64,000 nt of DNA from Paracoccaceae bacterium. Its GTDB lineage: Bacteria > Pseudomonadota > Alphaproteobacteria > Rhodobacterales > Rhodobacteraceae. The first letter of the stretch is position 1. Every line of letters begins with the position of its first letter. The stretch spans positions 62,001 through 126,000 of the forward strand of contig JABSSD010000008.1 in the NCBI GenBank assembly GCA_013214575.1. The letters are read 5' to 3'. The notes under the pieces are model-generated. The model made no database searches, was not told the DNA's origin, and saw only the letters and a list, made by a program, of their open reading frames with translations. This document shows, in pieces, positions 25,111 to 33,749 of this stretch. The position numbers and the translations under genes are program-made.

Positions 25111-25210
25111 GCGGACCCCTTAATGGACTAAAGCCTTTGACAGTTCCCATCTCATATGGCACGTCACCGGAATCGTCGATACGACTCATGCATAAATCAA
25201 GGGGATACAC

Positions 25211-25540
25211 ATGCCCAACGAAGAATGGGGCGTAAAGCGCATCTGCCCAACCACCGGCAAGCGCTTTTATGACCTTAACAAGTCTCCAATCGTCAGCCCC
25301 TATACGGGGGAAGCGATGGAACCGGAAACCGGCAAAAGCCGGATGATGGCAGCGGATGCCGAAGATGCGGCAACCCTGAAAGCCAAAGAAGGCGCCAGCG
25401 CCGACGGCACAGTGCTGGATGATGACGATTCAAGCGATATCGATCTGGGCGATGATGTTCTGGATGATGACGACGAGGAAGAAGATACTGTTCCTCTCGA
25501 AGAAATCGCCGATGTCGCCGCAAACGATGACGATTCCTGA
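25211..25540 (+). CDS. TIGR02300 family protein
   Basis: This 109-residue protein is typical of alphaproteobacteria. Its conserved N-terminus has WGVKRICPTTGKRFYDLNKS (Cys and FYDLNK are diagnostic). The second half is a very acidic, low-complexity tail (DDDDSSDIDLGDDVLDDDDEEE). No function is assigned; the acidic tail suggests protein-protein or nucleic-acid mimic contacts, which is speculation. An AAGGGGATACAC site precedes the ATG. Confidence 0.92.
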   Translation: MPNEEWGVKRICPTTGKRFYDLNKSPIVSPYTGEAMEPETGKSRMMAADAEDAATLKAKEGASADGTVLDDDDSSDIDLGDDVLDDDDEEEDTVPLEEIADVAANDDDS

Positions 25541-25566
25541 TCGTTTTCTAGCGGTGTAAGAGTGCA

Positions 25567-25648
25567 TTTTTTCGACCCGAACAGCTGATTTTCAGCGCCT
25601 CGAAAAAAAGCTTGGATGGTGGCGCATTTTCCGCTTGCGGTATGCGCC
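25567..25648 (+). terminator. two inverted repeats between TIGR02300 gene and tRNA-Ala
   Basis: TTTTTTCGA (25567-25575) matches TCGAAAAAA (25600-25608). Then GGCGCAT (25621-25627) pairs with ATGCGCC (25642-25648) around an inner CCGC-TT-GCGG. Together they are terminator-like and separate the acidic-protein gene from the tRNA. Confidence 0.45.
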
Positions 25649-25705
25649 ATCGTCCCTTAAATCAGCCTCACACCGGACAGACGGCAACGTCAAACGGAAC
25701 AGGTT

Positions 25706-25781
25706 GGGGCCTTAGCTCAGCTGGGAGAGCGCCTCGCTGGCAGCGAGGAGGTCAGGAGTTCGATCCTCCTAGGCTCCACCA
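25706..25781 (+). tRNA. tRNA-Ala (anticodon GGC)
   Basis: This 76-nt tRNA has an encoded CCA. The acceptor stem GGGGCCT pairs with AGGCTCC, D-arm TAGCTCAGCTGGGAGAGC, anticodon stem CCTCG/CGAGG with loop CTGGCAG giving anticodon GGC (alanine), and T-arm GTTCGATC. It is followed within 12 nt by a T-rich stretch that can end transcription. No duplicated 3' end was noticed downstream, so there is no sign it is an occupied attachment site. Confidence 0.97.
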
Positions 25782-25999
25782 ACCTTTCTATTTTTTATGG
25801 ATCGATACCCTACGGGGACCTTTACAGGCACTGTCACTGGACACTCTAAAAGTCTGATCACTGTAAAAACCTGGTCCCTGTAAAATCTAGCCTGGCCAGT
25901 TCAACTTGGCTTGAAACACCAAAAAACCCTAAATTCGAAACCTTTATCGCCGCCCGGCTATTTGCCGGGCAACGAACGGGCCGATACCTCACTCCACAA

Positions 26000-27328
26000 T
26001 CATCCGCCGGGCAGGCTCTGGCCTATCGCCAGCTCCAGCTTATCCACCACCTCGGTGATCTGCTCATCCGTGATGATAAACGGCGGCGCCAGCAGGATGT
26101 GATCGCCCAGCACACCATCGCGGGTGCCCGACATCGGGTAACAGATCAGCCCAGCCTCAAAGGCCGCCTTCTTAATTTTCTTGGCCAAGCCCAGACCTGG
26201 ATCAAACGGCGCCTTGGTCTCGCGGTCCGCCACCAGTTCGATCCCGCGAAACAACCCGCGGCCGCGAATGTCGCCGATATTGGGATGTGAGCCGAATCGC
26301 GCAACCAAGGCGGCCTGCAATTTCTCGCCCATCTCAGCACTGCGCTGCACCAACCCGCGATCCAGCATCGCCCGCAGCACTGCCAATGCGGCTGCCGTGG
26401 CGACAGGGTGACCGATATAGGTATGACCGTGCTGGAAAAATCCGCTGCCCTCCTCGATCGCCTGATAGATCTGGCCGGAGCACAGCATCGCACCGATCGG
26501 CTGATAGCCCGCCCCGAGCCCCTTGGCGATACAGAGGATGTCTGGCGCGACATCATCGGCGTCACAGGCAAACAGATGGCCGGTACGGCCCATGCCGCAC
26601 ATCACCTCGTCCAGAATCAACAGCACGCCGTATTGATCGCAGATCTCGCGGATACGCTTGAAATAACCCTCAACCGCCACCACCGCGCCCGAGGTGGCCC
26701 CGACCACCGGCTCAGCCATAAAGGCCATCACCGTATCAGGACCAAGGCGTAGGATTTCCGCCTCCAGCTCATTGGCAACCCGTTGACCATAGTCAAAGGC
26801 GCTCTCACCATCGTTGCGGTCGGCATATTCATAACAGGGCGCAATATGTGAGATGTCGATCAGCAGCGGCGCAAACTGTGCCCGCCGCCATTCATTGCCG
26901 CCCGCCGCCAAGGCCCCCAGCGTATTGCCGTGATAGCTTTGCCGCCGGGCAATCAGATGACGGCGCTGCGGTTCGCCGCGCTCCACATGGTATTGCCGGG
27001 CCAGCTTGATCGCCGCCTCGGTTGCCTCGGAGCCGCCTGAGACAAAATAGACCCGGTCCAGATCGCCCGGCGCATGGGCGATCAGCAGATCGGCCAGCTG
27101 CTCGGCCGGCTCGGAGGTCAGGAAGCTGGTATGTGCAAAGGCCAGTTTTCCCACCTGCTCCTGCACCGCCCGGATCACAGCCGCGTCAGAATGCCCCAGG
27201 CAGGACACTGCCGCGCCGCCAGACCCATCGAAATACCGCTTGCCATCCGCGTCAATCAGATAGCAACCATCACCGGCAACGGCGGTGGGCAATTGCGCTT
27301 TGGTATGGCGGGGAAACACGTGACTCAT
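26000..27328 (-). CDS. class III PLP aminotransferase (aspartate aminotransferase family)
   Basis: This 442-residue class III (omega) aminotransferase has SGGSEATEAAIKLARQYH (phosphate-binding cup), ILDEVMCGMGRTG and the PLP Lys in CIAKGLGAGYQPIGAML. The start ATG 27328 is chosen for GGAGAG 8 nt upstream; the frame extends to 27397. It is divergent from tpa across a 182-bp region with two TauR-like boxes, so it may be regulated with taurine genes. The substrate is unknown; beta-alanine, hypotaurine or another omega-amine is plausible but unproven. Confidence 0.88.
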   Translation of the reverse strand: MSHVFPRHTKAQLPTAVAGDGCYLIDADGKRYFDGSGGAAVSCLGHSDAAVIRAVQEQVGKLAFAHTSFLTSEPAEQLADLLIAHAPGDLDRVYFVSGGSEATEAAIKLARQYHVERGEPQRRHLIARRQSYHGNTLGALAAGGNEWRRAQFAPLLIDISHIAPCYEYADRNDGESAFDYGQRVANELEAEILRLGPDTVMAFMAEPVVGATSGAVVAVEGYFKRIREICDQYGVLLILDEVMCGMGRTGHLFACDADDVAPDILCIAKGLGAGYQPIGAMLCSGQIYQAIEEGSGFFQHGHTYIGHPVATAAALAVLRAMLDRGLVQRSAEMGEKLQAALVARFGSHPNIGDIRGRGLFRGIELVADRETKAPFDPGLGLAKKIKKAAFEAGLICYPMSGTRDGVLGDHILLAPPFIITDEQITEVVDKLELAIGQSLPGG

Positions 27329-27377
27329 TATCCAACTCTCCATCTGGCTGTCGTCCGCATTCTGCGCCCGCGCGCCA

Positions 27378-27410
27378 CTGGACACAATGCTCGTCAAAAT
27401 CTGGACCTAG
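27378..27410 (+). promoter_or_regulatory. candidate TauR boxes upstream of tpa
   Basis: CTGGACACAA (27378-27387) and CTGGACCTAG (27401-27410) are direct repeats 23 bp apart. They match the CTGGACYTAA box described for TauR of Rhodobacter at 8 and 9 of 10 positions. They lie between the class III aminotransferase start and tpa, about 100 bp before tpa. Confidence 0.65.
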
Positions 27411-27510
27411 AGTCGGCTCTGTTTTTAGCGTTTCTGGAATCCAAAGCGACTCAGGCGGCCTGCCCCGCCTGAACGCAGTACAAACACTCAAATCGCGGAA
27501 AGGATTTGTC

Positions 27511-28908
27511 ATGGATGGCACCTTCAATGAAAATGACATCAGCCACATCGTCGACGCCGACAAGGCCCACGTCTGGCATCACCTGATCCAGCACAAGCAG
27601 TTTGAAACCAATGATCCGCGCATCATCCTTGAGGGCAAGGGCATGCGGGTCTGGGATCAGAACGGCAAAGAATATCTCGATGCGGTCTCGGGCGGCGTCT
27701 GGACCGTCAACGTCGGCTATGGCCGCGAAAGCATCGCCAAGGCGGTCTATGACCAGTTGATCAAACTGAACTATTTTGCCCAGACCGCCGGCTCGATCCC
27801 CGGTTCGCTCTATGCTGAAAAGCTGATCTCGAAAATGCCGGGCCTGAGCCGGGTCTATTACACCAATTCGGGCTCCGAAGCCAACGAGAAGGCCTTTAAG
27901 ATGGTGCGCCAGATTGCCCACCGGCGTTTTGGCGGCAAGAAGCACAAGATCCTGTACCGCGACCGCGACTATCACGGCGGCACTCTGGCCACCATGTCGG
28001 CCGGCGGTCAGGATGAGCGCGTAATGCAATACGGCCCGCTGGCGCCAGGGTTCGTCCGGGTGCCCCATTGCATGGAATACCGCAACCACGAACAGGGCCT
28101 CGATCACCTGTCGAGCGAAGAATACGGCATCGCCTCGGCCAACCTGATCGAAGAGGTCATCCTGCGCGAAGGCGCTGATACTGTCGGCGCGCTGTGCCTG
28201 GAGCCGGTGACCGCTGGCGGCGGCGTCATCACCCCACCGCCCGGCTATTGGCCGCGGGTGCAGGAAATCTGCAAGAAATATGACATCCTGCTGCACATCG
28301 ACGAAGTGGTCTGTGGTGTCGGTCGCACCGGCACCTGGTTTGGCTATCAGCAATACGGGGTCAAGCCGGACATTGTGACCATGGCCAAGGGTGTCGCCTC
28401 GGGCTATGCGGCAATCGCGCTTTGTGTCACCACCGAAGCGGTGTTTGACATGTTCAAGGACGACCCCAGCGATCCGCTGAGCTATTTCCGTGACATCTCG
28501 ACCTTTGGCGGCTGCACCGCCGGTCCGGCGGCGGCGCTCGAGAACATGCGGATCATCGAAGACGAGGATCTGCTGGGCAATTGCAACGCCATGGGGGCGC
28601 GCATGATGGACAATCTGCAGGCGCTGAAGGAGAAACACCGAATCATTGGCGATGTGCGCGGCAAGGGACTGTTCCTGGGTCTCGAACTGGTCGCCGACCG
28701 CGCCACCAAAGACCCGGCCACCGAGGCGCAGATTGCGCAGGTCACCGGCGATTGTGGCGCCCAGGGCGTCATCATCGGCGCCTCCAACCGCTCAATTCCC
28801 GGCAAGAACAACGTGCTGTGCTTCTCACCTGCACTGATTGCCACTGCGGATGACATCGATCAGATCACCGACAGCGTTGATAAGGCGCTGACCAAGGTGT
28901 TTGGTTAA
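27511..28908 (+). CDS. tpa: taurine:pyruvate aminotransferase
   Basis: This 465-residue class III PLP enzyme transfers the amino group of taurine to pyruvate, giving sulfoacetaldehyde and alanine, the entry step of taurine dissimilation. It shows the Tpa N-terminus (DADKAHVWHHLIQHKQFE), YYTNSGSEANEKAFKMVRQ, HIDEVVCGVGRTGTWFGYQ and the PLP Lys in TMAKGVASGYAAIAL. The start ATG 27511 has AAAGGA upstream; the frame runs 5' into the promoter. Alanine formed can be recycled to pyruvate by Ald. Upstream TauR boxes and a tauR gene 4.7 kb away support the role. Confidence 0.94.
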   Translation: MDGTFNENDISHIVDADKAHVWHHLIQHKQFETNDPRIILEGKGMRVWDQNGKEYLDAVSGGVWTVNVGYGRESIAKAVYDQLIKLNYFAQTAGSIPGSLYAEKLISKMPGLSRVYYTNSGSEANEKAFKMVRQIAHRRFGGKKHKILYRDRDYHGGTLATMSAGGQDERVMQYGPLAPGFVRVPHCMEYRNHEQGLDHLSSEEYGIASANLIEEVILREGADTVGALCLEPVTAGGGVITPPPGYWPRVQEICKKYDILLHIDEVVCGVGRTGTWFGYQQYGVKPDIVTMAKGVASGYAAIALCVTTEAVFDMFKDDPSDPLSYFRDISTFGGCTAGPAAALENMRIIEDEDLLGNCNAMGARMMDNLQALKEKHRIIGDVRGKGLFLGLELVADRATKDPATEAQIAQVTGDCGAQGVIIGASNRSIPGKNNVLCFSPALIATADDIDQITDSVDKALTKVFG

Positions 28909-28915
28909 CACATCA

Positions 28916-28986
28916 CTTCCTGCCGCCGCCATCACCGGGGCGGCAGGAAGCAACCAAAGCGCCCCGAGTTTGACGGGGCGCTTTTT
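28916..28986 (+). terminator. two tandem terminators after tpa
   Basis: The first hairpin is CTTCCTGCCGCC (28916-28927) with GGCGGCAGGAAG (28939-28950). The second is AAAGCGCCCCG (28956-28966) with CGGGGCGCTTT (28974-28984), running into TTTTT. The second is a classic rho-independent terminator; the first starts 7 bp after the tpa stop. Confidence 0.9.
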
Positions 28987-29156
28987 ATTTGCGCAGGCAT
29001 CAGGAACGACCGCAGGCCACCGTGATGGCTCACATCCTTTCCAGCAAAATCAAACCAAATGCGGACCAAGGACATTTGACCGCGCCACGTTAACTTATTC
29101 CTCAACAATTTTCGTGAAATTCGCCGTAGTACCACCACTGACTTACAAGGCGATTC

Positions 29157-30743
29157 ATGACTGACTGGACTTCTGGCTACGTGGCCGACATCGACTATAC
29201 ATCTGATTTTTTTCGCGAGCTGACCCCGGCACATTTGGGATTTTGCGCCCTGTCCCAAGGCCATAATCACGGGCTGAACCAAGCCAAACTGACCTATTGT
29301 GAGCTGGGCTGCGGTCAGGGTTTTTCCGCCAACCTTCTCGCCGCCGCCAACCCTCACATCGACTTCCACGCGATGGACTTCAATCCCGCCCATATGGCCG
29401 GCGCTGCCAATCTGGCACAGGATGCCGAGCTGGATAATGTTCACTTCCATGAGTGCTCGTTTGAGGATTTTGGCGCCGCGCCCGGCCTGCCGCAGCAGTT
29501 CGACGTTATCGCGCTGCATGGTGTCTACAGCTGGGTGTCAAAAGAACATCAGAAGCATATCACCGACTTCATTGCCAAACGGCTCAAGCCCGCTGGTATG
29601 GTCTATATCAGTTACAATACGCTGCCCGGATGGGCGCCGGTGATGCCGCTGCGTCGCATTCTGACAAACCGGGCCAACCAAGGCACCGGACCGCTGGAAC
29701 AGCGGATCAAGGAGGCGATGACTTATGCCCAGTCGCTAGAGCAGTCCGGCGCCGGTTATTTCTTGGGCAACCCGGCAGCGGTTGGGCGGTTGGAGCAAAT
29801 GAAGTCCAACCCGGCCAGCTATCTGGCGCATGAGTATTTCAACAAGGACTGGACGCCGTTTCATTTTGAGGACGTCGCCGCCGATCTGTCGCAGGCCAAG
29901 CTGAGCTTTCTGGGATCGGCGGAGCCACGCGATCATCTGGACGACATTTGCTTTACCCCGGACCAACAGACCCTAATACAGGCCGAAAGCGACCCGGTGC
30001 AGCGCCAAAGCCTGCGCGACATCCTGCTGAACGAGCAGTTTCGCACCGATATATTTGTGAAGGGAAAGCAACAGCACTCGCAACGCGGATCCATCGCCGC
30101 CTGGTTCGCAACGCCGCTGGCTCTGACCCGCCACTACAGTGGCGGTGTCATGAAACTGACCTGGCGCGGCCGTGAGGTTTCCATGGAGCGGGCACAGTTT
30201 CAGCCGGCGCTTCAGGCGCTCGAACAGGGTCCGATGACAGTGCGTGCGCTGTTGGAGCTTGAGGTATTTGGAGAAATTCCCTGGAGTGATATCTCGCGCC
30301 TGCTGACCTTGCTGATCGGCGAAGGCTATCTGGCCCCCTGCCTGCCGCAAGCGGGGCTTGCCGAGCGGGCCGAGCGCTGTCGCCTGTTCAACTCAGCCGT
30401 CGCCAAACGCTCCGAAGAGAGCGAGACACTGCAGTTCTTCGCCTCGCCGGTCACCGGCGGCGGCATTGCGCTGGACCGGCTGGAGCAGCTGTTCTTGCTG
30501 GCTCGCAGCGAAGGGCACAAGACCCCAGGAGACTGGGCCGATCTGGTTTGGAAGATCCTGGAGCCGCAGGGTCAGCGACTGCAAAAAGACGGCCGCACTC
30601 TGGACACCCCGGAAGAAAACCTCGCCCTGCTGCGGGTGCGCGCCACGGCCTTTGCCGCCCGCCGTCTGGCGCTCTGCGACAGCCTTGGCCTGGCGCTGGA
30701 GCCCGAACAGGACCGCCTACGCAGCAACAAGGTCGCCGCGTAG
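29157..30743 (+). CDS. SAM methyltransferase with regulatory domain, PKMT-like
   Basis: This 528-residue protein has an N-terminal class I methyltransferase fold (YCELGCGQGFSANLLAA, about residues 47-63; FDVIALHGVYSWV) followed by a methyltransferase regulatory domain and a C-terminal helical region. This architecture matches the family that includes the Rickettsia protein-lysine methyltransferases acting on outer-membrane proteins. The target here is unknown. No signal peptide. It sits between tpa and the permease/ArsR pair, ending in a hairpin convergent to the permease. A role in taurine metabolism is not indicated. Confidence 0.85.
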   Translation: MTDWTSGYVADIDYTSDFFRELTPAHLGFCALSQGHNHGLNQAKLTYCELGCGQGFSANLLAAANPHIDFHAMDFNPAHMAGAANLAQDAELDNVHFHECSFEDFGAAPGLPQQFDVIALHGVYSWVSKEHQKHITDFIAKRLKPAGMVYISYNTLPGWAPVMPLRRILTNRANQGTGPLEQRIKEAMTYAQSLEQSGAGYFLGNPAAVGRLEQMKSNPASYLAHEYFNKDWTPFHFEDVAADLSQAKLSFLGSAEPRDHLDDICFTPDQQTLIQAESDPVQRQSLRDILLNEQFRTDIFVKGKQQHSQRGSIAAWFATPLALTRHYSGGVMKLTWRGREVSMERAQFQPALQALEQGPMTVRALLELEVFGEIPWSDISRLLTLLIGEGYLAPCLPQAGLAERAERCRLFNSAVAKRSEESETLQFFASPVTGGGIALDRLEQLFLLARSEGHKTPGDWADLVWKILEPQGQRLQKDGRTLDTPEENLALLRVRATAFAARRLALCDSLGLALEPEQDRLRSNKVAA

Positions 30744-30753
30744 GACAGCAAAA

Positions 30754-30777
30754 GGCGGTGCCATTGCTGGCACCGCC
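30754..30777. terminator. bidirectional hairpin between convergent genes
   Basis: GGCGGTGCCA (30754-30763) and TGGCACCGCC (30768-30777) form a perfect 10-bp stem with a TTGC loop, 10 bp after the methyltransferase stop. A-run upstream gives T-run on the minus strand, serving the permease gene. Confidence 0.75.
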
Positions 30778-30799
30778 GTCGTTTGTCTGGTGAGCGGGC

Positions 30800-31828
30800 T
30801 CACAGCATCTGAAACAGCACCCCCGACACAATCGCACCGCTGACCCCCAGCGCCAGATAGGTGGCAAACACCTGCGGCTTGACCAGCGACCAGACCGCCA
30901 GCATCGCCGGGATCGAGCTGACCGCGCCGGCCACCATGAACGACATCGCAGCGCCGTTGCTCATGCCCTGATCAATCAGCCCCGCCAGCAGTGGCGGCGC
31001 CACATAAGAGTTCAGATAGGCAGGCATACCGACCAGCGCGGCGATGACGATCGGCAGTACACCTTCACCGCCAACCAGAGTGGCGATCAGATCGGCGGGC
31101 ACATAGTGAACCAGCAGCGCCTCCAGCACATAGGCCAGCGCCAGCCATTTCAGCAGGAAAATCCCGTTGGCGACAAATTCAGCCCGAAAATGATCGCGAC
31201 GGGGCTGCTCCTGCCAGAATTTCCACACTGGTTTTGCGTCCAGCTTGGGGGTGCCGCAGCCACAACAGCTACTGGGGGCAATGCGCAGAGGAGAGGCAAA
31301 CAGCCCGGCCCGCATCAGCGCCCGGACCATAAAGCCGCCAAACAGCCCCAGAGCAACGGCGACAACCGCCTTGCCGATGGCAAAGGGCCAGCCCAGCGCC
31401 GCAGCGGTGATCAGCAGGGTCGGCGGATCAATCAGCGGCGACGACAGCCAGAACGCCATCACTGCCGATAGTGGCGCCCCCAGCGCCAGCAATCCGGCGA
31501 TAAAGGGAATCACTTCGCAGGAACAGAACGGTGCCAAGCCGCCAAACAGCGCCGCCATAAAGATCATCCGGGTCTCGCGGCCCTCAAAGGCGCGGGCCAC
31601 CATGACCTCGGCCCCGGTGGCCTTGAGATAGGCCAGTAACAGCACCGCAAACAGAATATAGCGGCCGGTGCTGAGCAGCGCCAGCAGAGCAAATTCACCC
31701 ACTGCAGTGAAATTCGCCGGGTCCAGAACCGCCACCGCGGCCAGCAGGACCGCGATCAGGGCCCAGGGGGTTTTCAGCCACTTCAACCTATGGCGCACGC
31801 CGCCCGGGCTTTGGGTCAGATCAGTCAT
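30800..31828 (-). CDS. ArsP/DUF318-type permease
   Basis: This 342-residue inner-membrane permease has about eight to ten hydrophobic segments. It carries the family motif APFCSCEVIPFIAGLL (about residue 100; Cys-x-Cys) and a cytoplasmic cysteine-rich loop CCGCGTPK (about residue 190). Members export organoarsenicals or metals; here the cysteine loop and adjacent ArsR sensor suggest a thiol-reactive metal or metalloid. The start ATG 31828 has GGAGGC upstream and overlaps the arsR stop by 8 nt, indicating one operon. The substrate is unproven. Confidence 0.85.
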   Translation of the reverse strand: MTDLTQSPGGVRHRLKWLKTPWALIAVLLAAVAVLDPANFTAVGEFALLALLSTGRYILFAVLLLAYLKATGAEVMVARAFEGRETRMIFMAALFGGLAPFCSCEVIPFIAGLLALGAPLSAVMAFWLSSPLIDPPTLLITAAALGWPFAIGKAVVAVALGLFGGFMVRALMRAGLFASPLRIAPSSCCGCGTPKLDAKPVWKFWQEQPRRDHFRAEFVANGIFLLKWLALAYVLEALLVHYVPADLIATLVGGEGVLPIVIAALVGMPAYLNSYVAPPLLAGLIDQGMSNGAAMSFMVAGAVSSIPAMLAVWSLVKPQVFATYLALGVSGAIVSGVLFQML

Positions 31829-32135
31829 CTTTTGCCGCCTCCTTGGTATTCGCATCGGCGCAGCATTCGCTCAGAACAAACTGCGCCAGGGCCTCTAGCT
31901 GTTGAAAACTGGCCCGGCTGATGGTTGAACGCCCGCGTTTTTGCTGCTCAACCACACCGGCGCTGGTCAGACATTTGAGATGATGCGCCAGGGTCGAGGG
32001 CGCGATGCCGGTGCGGTGCTGGATTTCAGCCACCATCAGCCCCTCGTGACCCGCCCGGATCAGGCAGCGCAACACCTGCAGCCGCGCCTCCGACCCCATC
32101 GCCGCAAATCCCTGTGCCGCTTGCGCCCACTGCAT
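31821..32135 (-). CDS. ArsR family metal/metalloid-sensing repressor
   Basis: This 104-residue winged-helix regulator has an ArsR fold: SEARLQVLRCLIRAGHEGLMV, then TGIAPSTLAHHLKCLTSAGVV as recognition helix. Cysteines at CLIRA and CLTSAG and a C-terminal ECCAD pair are candidate metal ligands. ATG 32135 is chosen because GGAG is 7 nt upstream; ATG 32141 is immediately adjacent to it. It is the first gene of an operon with the permease and is divergent from tauR across about 120 bp. Confidence 0.88.
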   Translation of the reverse strand: MQWAQAAQGFAAMGSEARLQVLRCLIRAGHEGLMVAEIQHRTGIAPSTLAHHLKCLTSAGVVEQQKRGRSTISRASFQQLEALAQFVLSECCADANTKEAAKDD

Positions 32136-32158
32136 GATCATACTCCGGTTGATTCGAT

Positions 32159-32178
32159 ATAACTAGTTTTATAGTTGT
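32159..32178. promoter_or_regulatory. candidate ArsR operator
   Basis: An AT-rich inverted repeat ATAACTA-N6-TAGTTGT (one mismatch) centred near 32168 lies just upstream of arsR. ArsR-family operators are usually AT-rich imperfect palindromes. Inferred from position. Confidence 0.4.
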
Positions 32179-32216
32179 TTACACGATGACACAAGGCTGT
32201 TTTTTGACCCTGACGT

Positions 32217-32248
32217 CTAAGTCCAGATTGCACCCGACTTAAGTCCAA
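32217..32248 (-). promoter_or_regulatory. candidate TauR boxes upstream of tauR
   Basis: Read on the minus strand, CTGGACTTAG (32226-32217) and TTGGACTTAA (32248-32239) are direct repeats 22 bp apart, each matching the CTGGACYTAA box at 9 of 10 positions. The second ends 7 bp before tauR, so autoregulation is likely. Confidence 0.65.
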
Positions 32249-32254
32249 CCTAAG

Positions 32255-33724
32255 ATGCGCCACATGGCAATATCCGTCGACACGTTCTTTCTCAGCCCCA
32301 GGGCGCACGGCACCCTGCAGGCGCAAATCCAGCAGATGATTGCCGAGGGTATTCTGTCTGGCCGTTTTCACGTGGGGGAAAAGCTGCCCTCGTCGCGCAA
32401 GCTGGCGGTGCATCTGGGCATCAGCCGCATCACCGTGACGCTGGCCTATACCGAGCTGCTGGCCAATGATTATCTGAGCTCACGCGGTCGGTCGGGCTAT
32501 TACGTGTCGGACAACGCACCGGTGCCGCCCAGCTATACGCCGCCGGAAAAATCCGAAGACACTGTGGACTGGTCAAAGACCATCGTGCGTCAGTTCACCG
32601 GTGGTGACACCCCGCGCAAGCCGCAGGACTGGCGCGATTACAAATATCCGTTCATCTACGGTCAGGCCGACCCCTCGCTGTTTGACCACGCCAACTGGCG
32701 CCTGTGTGCACTGCGCGCGCTGGGGCAAAAGGATTTTGCGGCTCTAACAACGGATTACTTCGATCAGGACGACCCGCTCCTGATCGAATATATCGCCCGC
32801 CACACCCTGCCCCGACGCGGCATCACCGCCCGCCCCGAAGAGATCCTGATCACCCTGGGGGCGCAGAACGCCCTGTGGCTGGTCACCCAGATCCTGCTGA
32901 ACGGTGATCGAAAGGCGGCGATCGAGGATCCGTGTTATTATACCCTGCGCGATCAGTTGACCCACAGCCGCTGCCAGATTGAGACCATTGCGGTGGACGC
33001 TGACGGGCTGCCTCCGGAACAGATCACCGATGACACCGACGTCATTTTCACCACCCCCAGCCACCAGAGCCCGACAACCGCAACCATGCCGATGGAGCGT
33101 CGCCGCACCCTGCTGGAGCGGGCCCGTGATATTGATGCGGTGATCGTCGAAGACGACTATGAATTTGAGATGTCCTTCCTCTCGGCCCCCTCCCCGGCGC
33201 TAAAGTCGCTGGATCGGGATGGCCGGGTGATCTATGTCGGCAGCTTCTCAAAATCGCTATTTCCCGGCTTGCGGCTGGGCTATCTGGTGGGATCCGAGCC
33301 GTTTATCCGCCAGGCCCGTGCCCTGCGCGCCAATGTGCTGCGCCACCCGCCCGGACATATCCAGCGCACGGTGGCCTATTTTCTGTCACTGGGTCACTAC
33401 GACGCCCAAATACGCCGCACCGCCAAGAAACTGCACCAGCGCCGCACCGTGATGGAAGAGGCCATTACCCAGCATGGCCTGACCATCGCCGGCCGGGGCG
33501 TCTATGGCGGCTCGTCGATCTGGATGCAGGCCGATCCGTCGCTGGACATGGCCAGCGTAGCCCGCAGCCTGATGCCCCAGAGCGTATTGGTCGAGCCCGG
33601 CGCCCCCTTTTTTGCCGCCCAAAACCGCCAGCACAATTATTACCGGCTCGGCTATTCCTCAATCGCGCAGAATCGCATTGAGCCGGGCCTGGCCCTGCTG
33701 GCAGCGGCCCTGCAGCTGCCCTGA
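32255..33724 (+). CDS. tauR: TauR, MocR-type regulator of taurine metabolism
   Basis: This 489-residue regulator fuses an N-terminal GntR winged HTH (ILSGRFHVGEKLPSSRKLAV, HLGISRITVTLAYTELL) to a fold-type I aminotransferase-like domain. The PLP-binding Lys lies in VGSFSKSLFPGLRLGYLVG. TauR activates tpa and related genes in response to taurine in Rhodobacter and Paracoccus. It is adjacent to xsc, with matching boxes at its own and the tpa promoter. An internal ATG at 32264 (MAISVDTFF) is an equally possible start; neither has a strong ribosome binding site. Confidence 0.9.
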   Translation: MRHMAISVDTFFLSPRAHGTLQAQIQQMIAEGILSGRFHVGEKLPSSRKLAVHLGISRITVTLAYTELLANDYLSSRGRSGYYVSDNAPVPPSYTPPEKSEDTVDWSKTIVRQFTGGDTPRKPQDWRDYKYPFIYGQADPSLFDHANWRLCALRALGQKDFAALTTDYFDQDDPLLIEYIARHTLPRRGITARPEEILITLGAQNALWLVTQILLNGDRKAAIEDPCYYTLRDQLTHSRCQIETIAVDADGLPPEQITDDTDVIFTTPSHQSPTTATMPMERRRTLLERARDIDAVIVEDDYEFEMSFLSAPSPALKSLDRDGRVIYVGSFSKSLFPGLRLGYLVGSEPFIRQARALRANVLRHPPGHIQRTVAYFLSLGHYDAQIRRTAKKLHQRRTVMEEAITQHGLTIAGRGVYGGSSIWMQADPSLDMASVARSLMPQSVLVEPGAPFFAAQNRQHNYYRLGYSSIAQNRIEPGLALLAAALQLP

Positions 33725-33749
33725 GACTGACACTCGGACGGGCACTCAG

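Noticed and set aside
25541-25705. A promoter for tRNA-Ala
   Set aside because: Candidate -35/-10 boxes upstream were too weak to assert.
25706-25781. tRNA-Ala as an integration site
   Set aside because: No duplicated tRNA end, integrase or change of composition is visible downstream.
27451-28638. 395-codon minus-strand frame opposite tpa
   Set aside because: Antisense shadow; tpa has all expected PLP motifs on the other strand.
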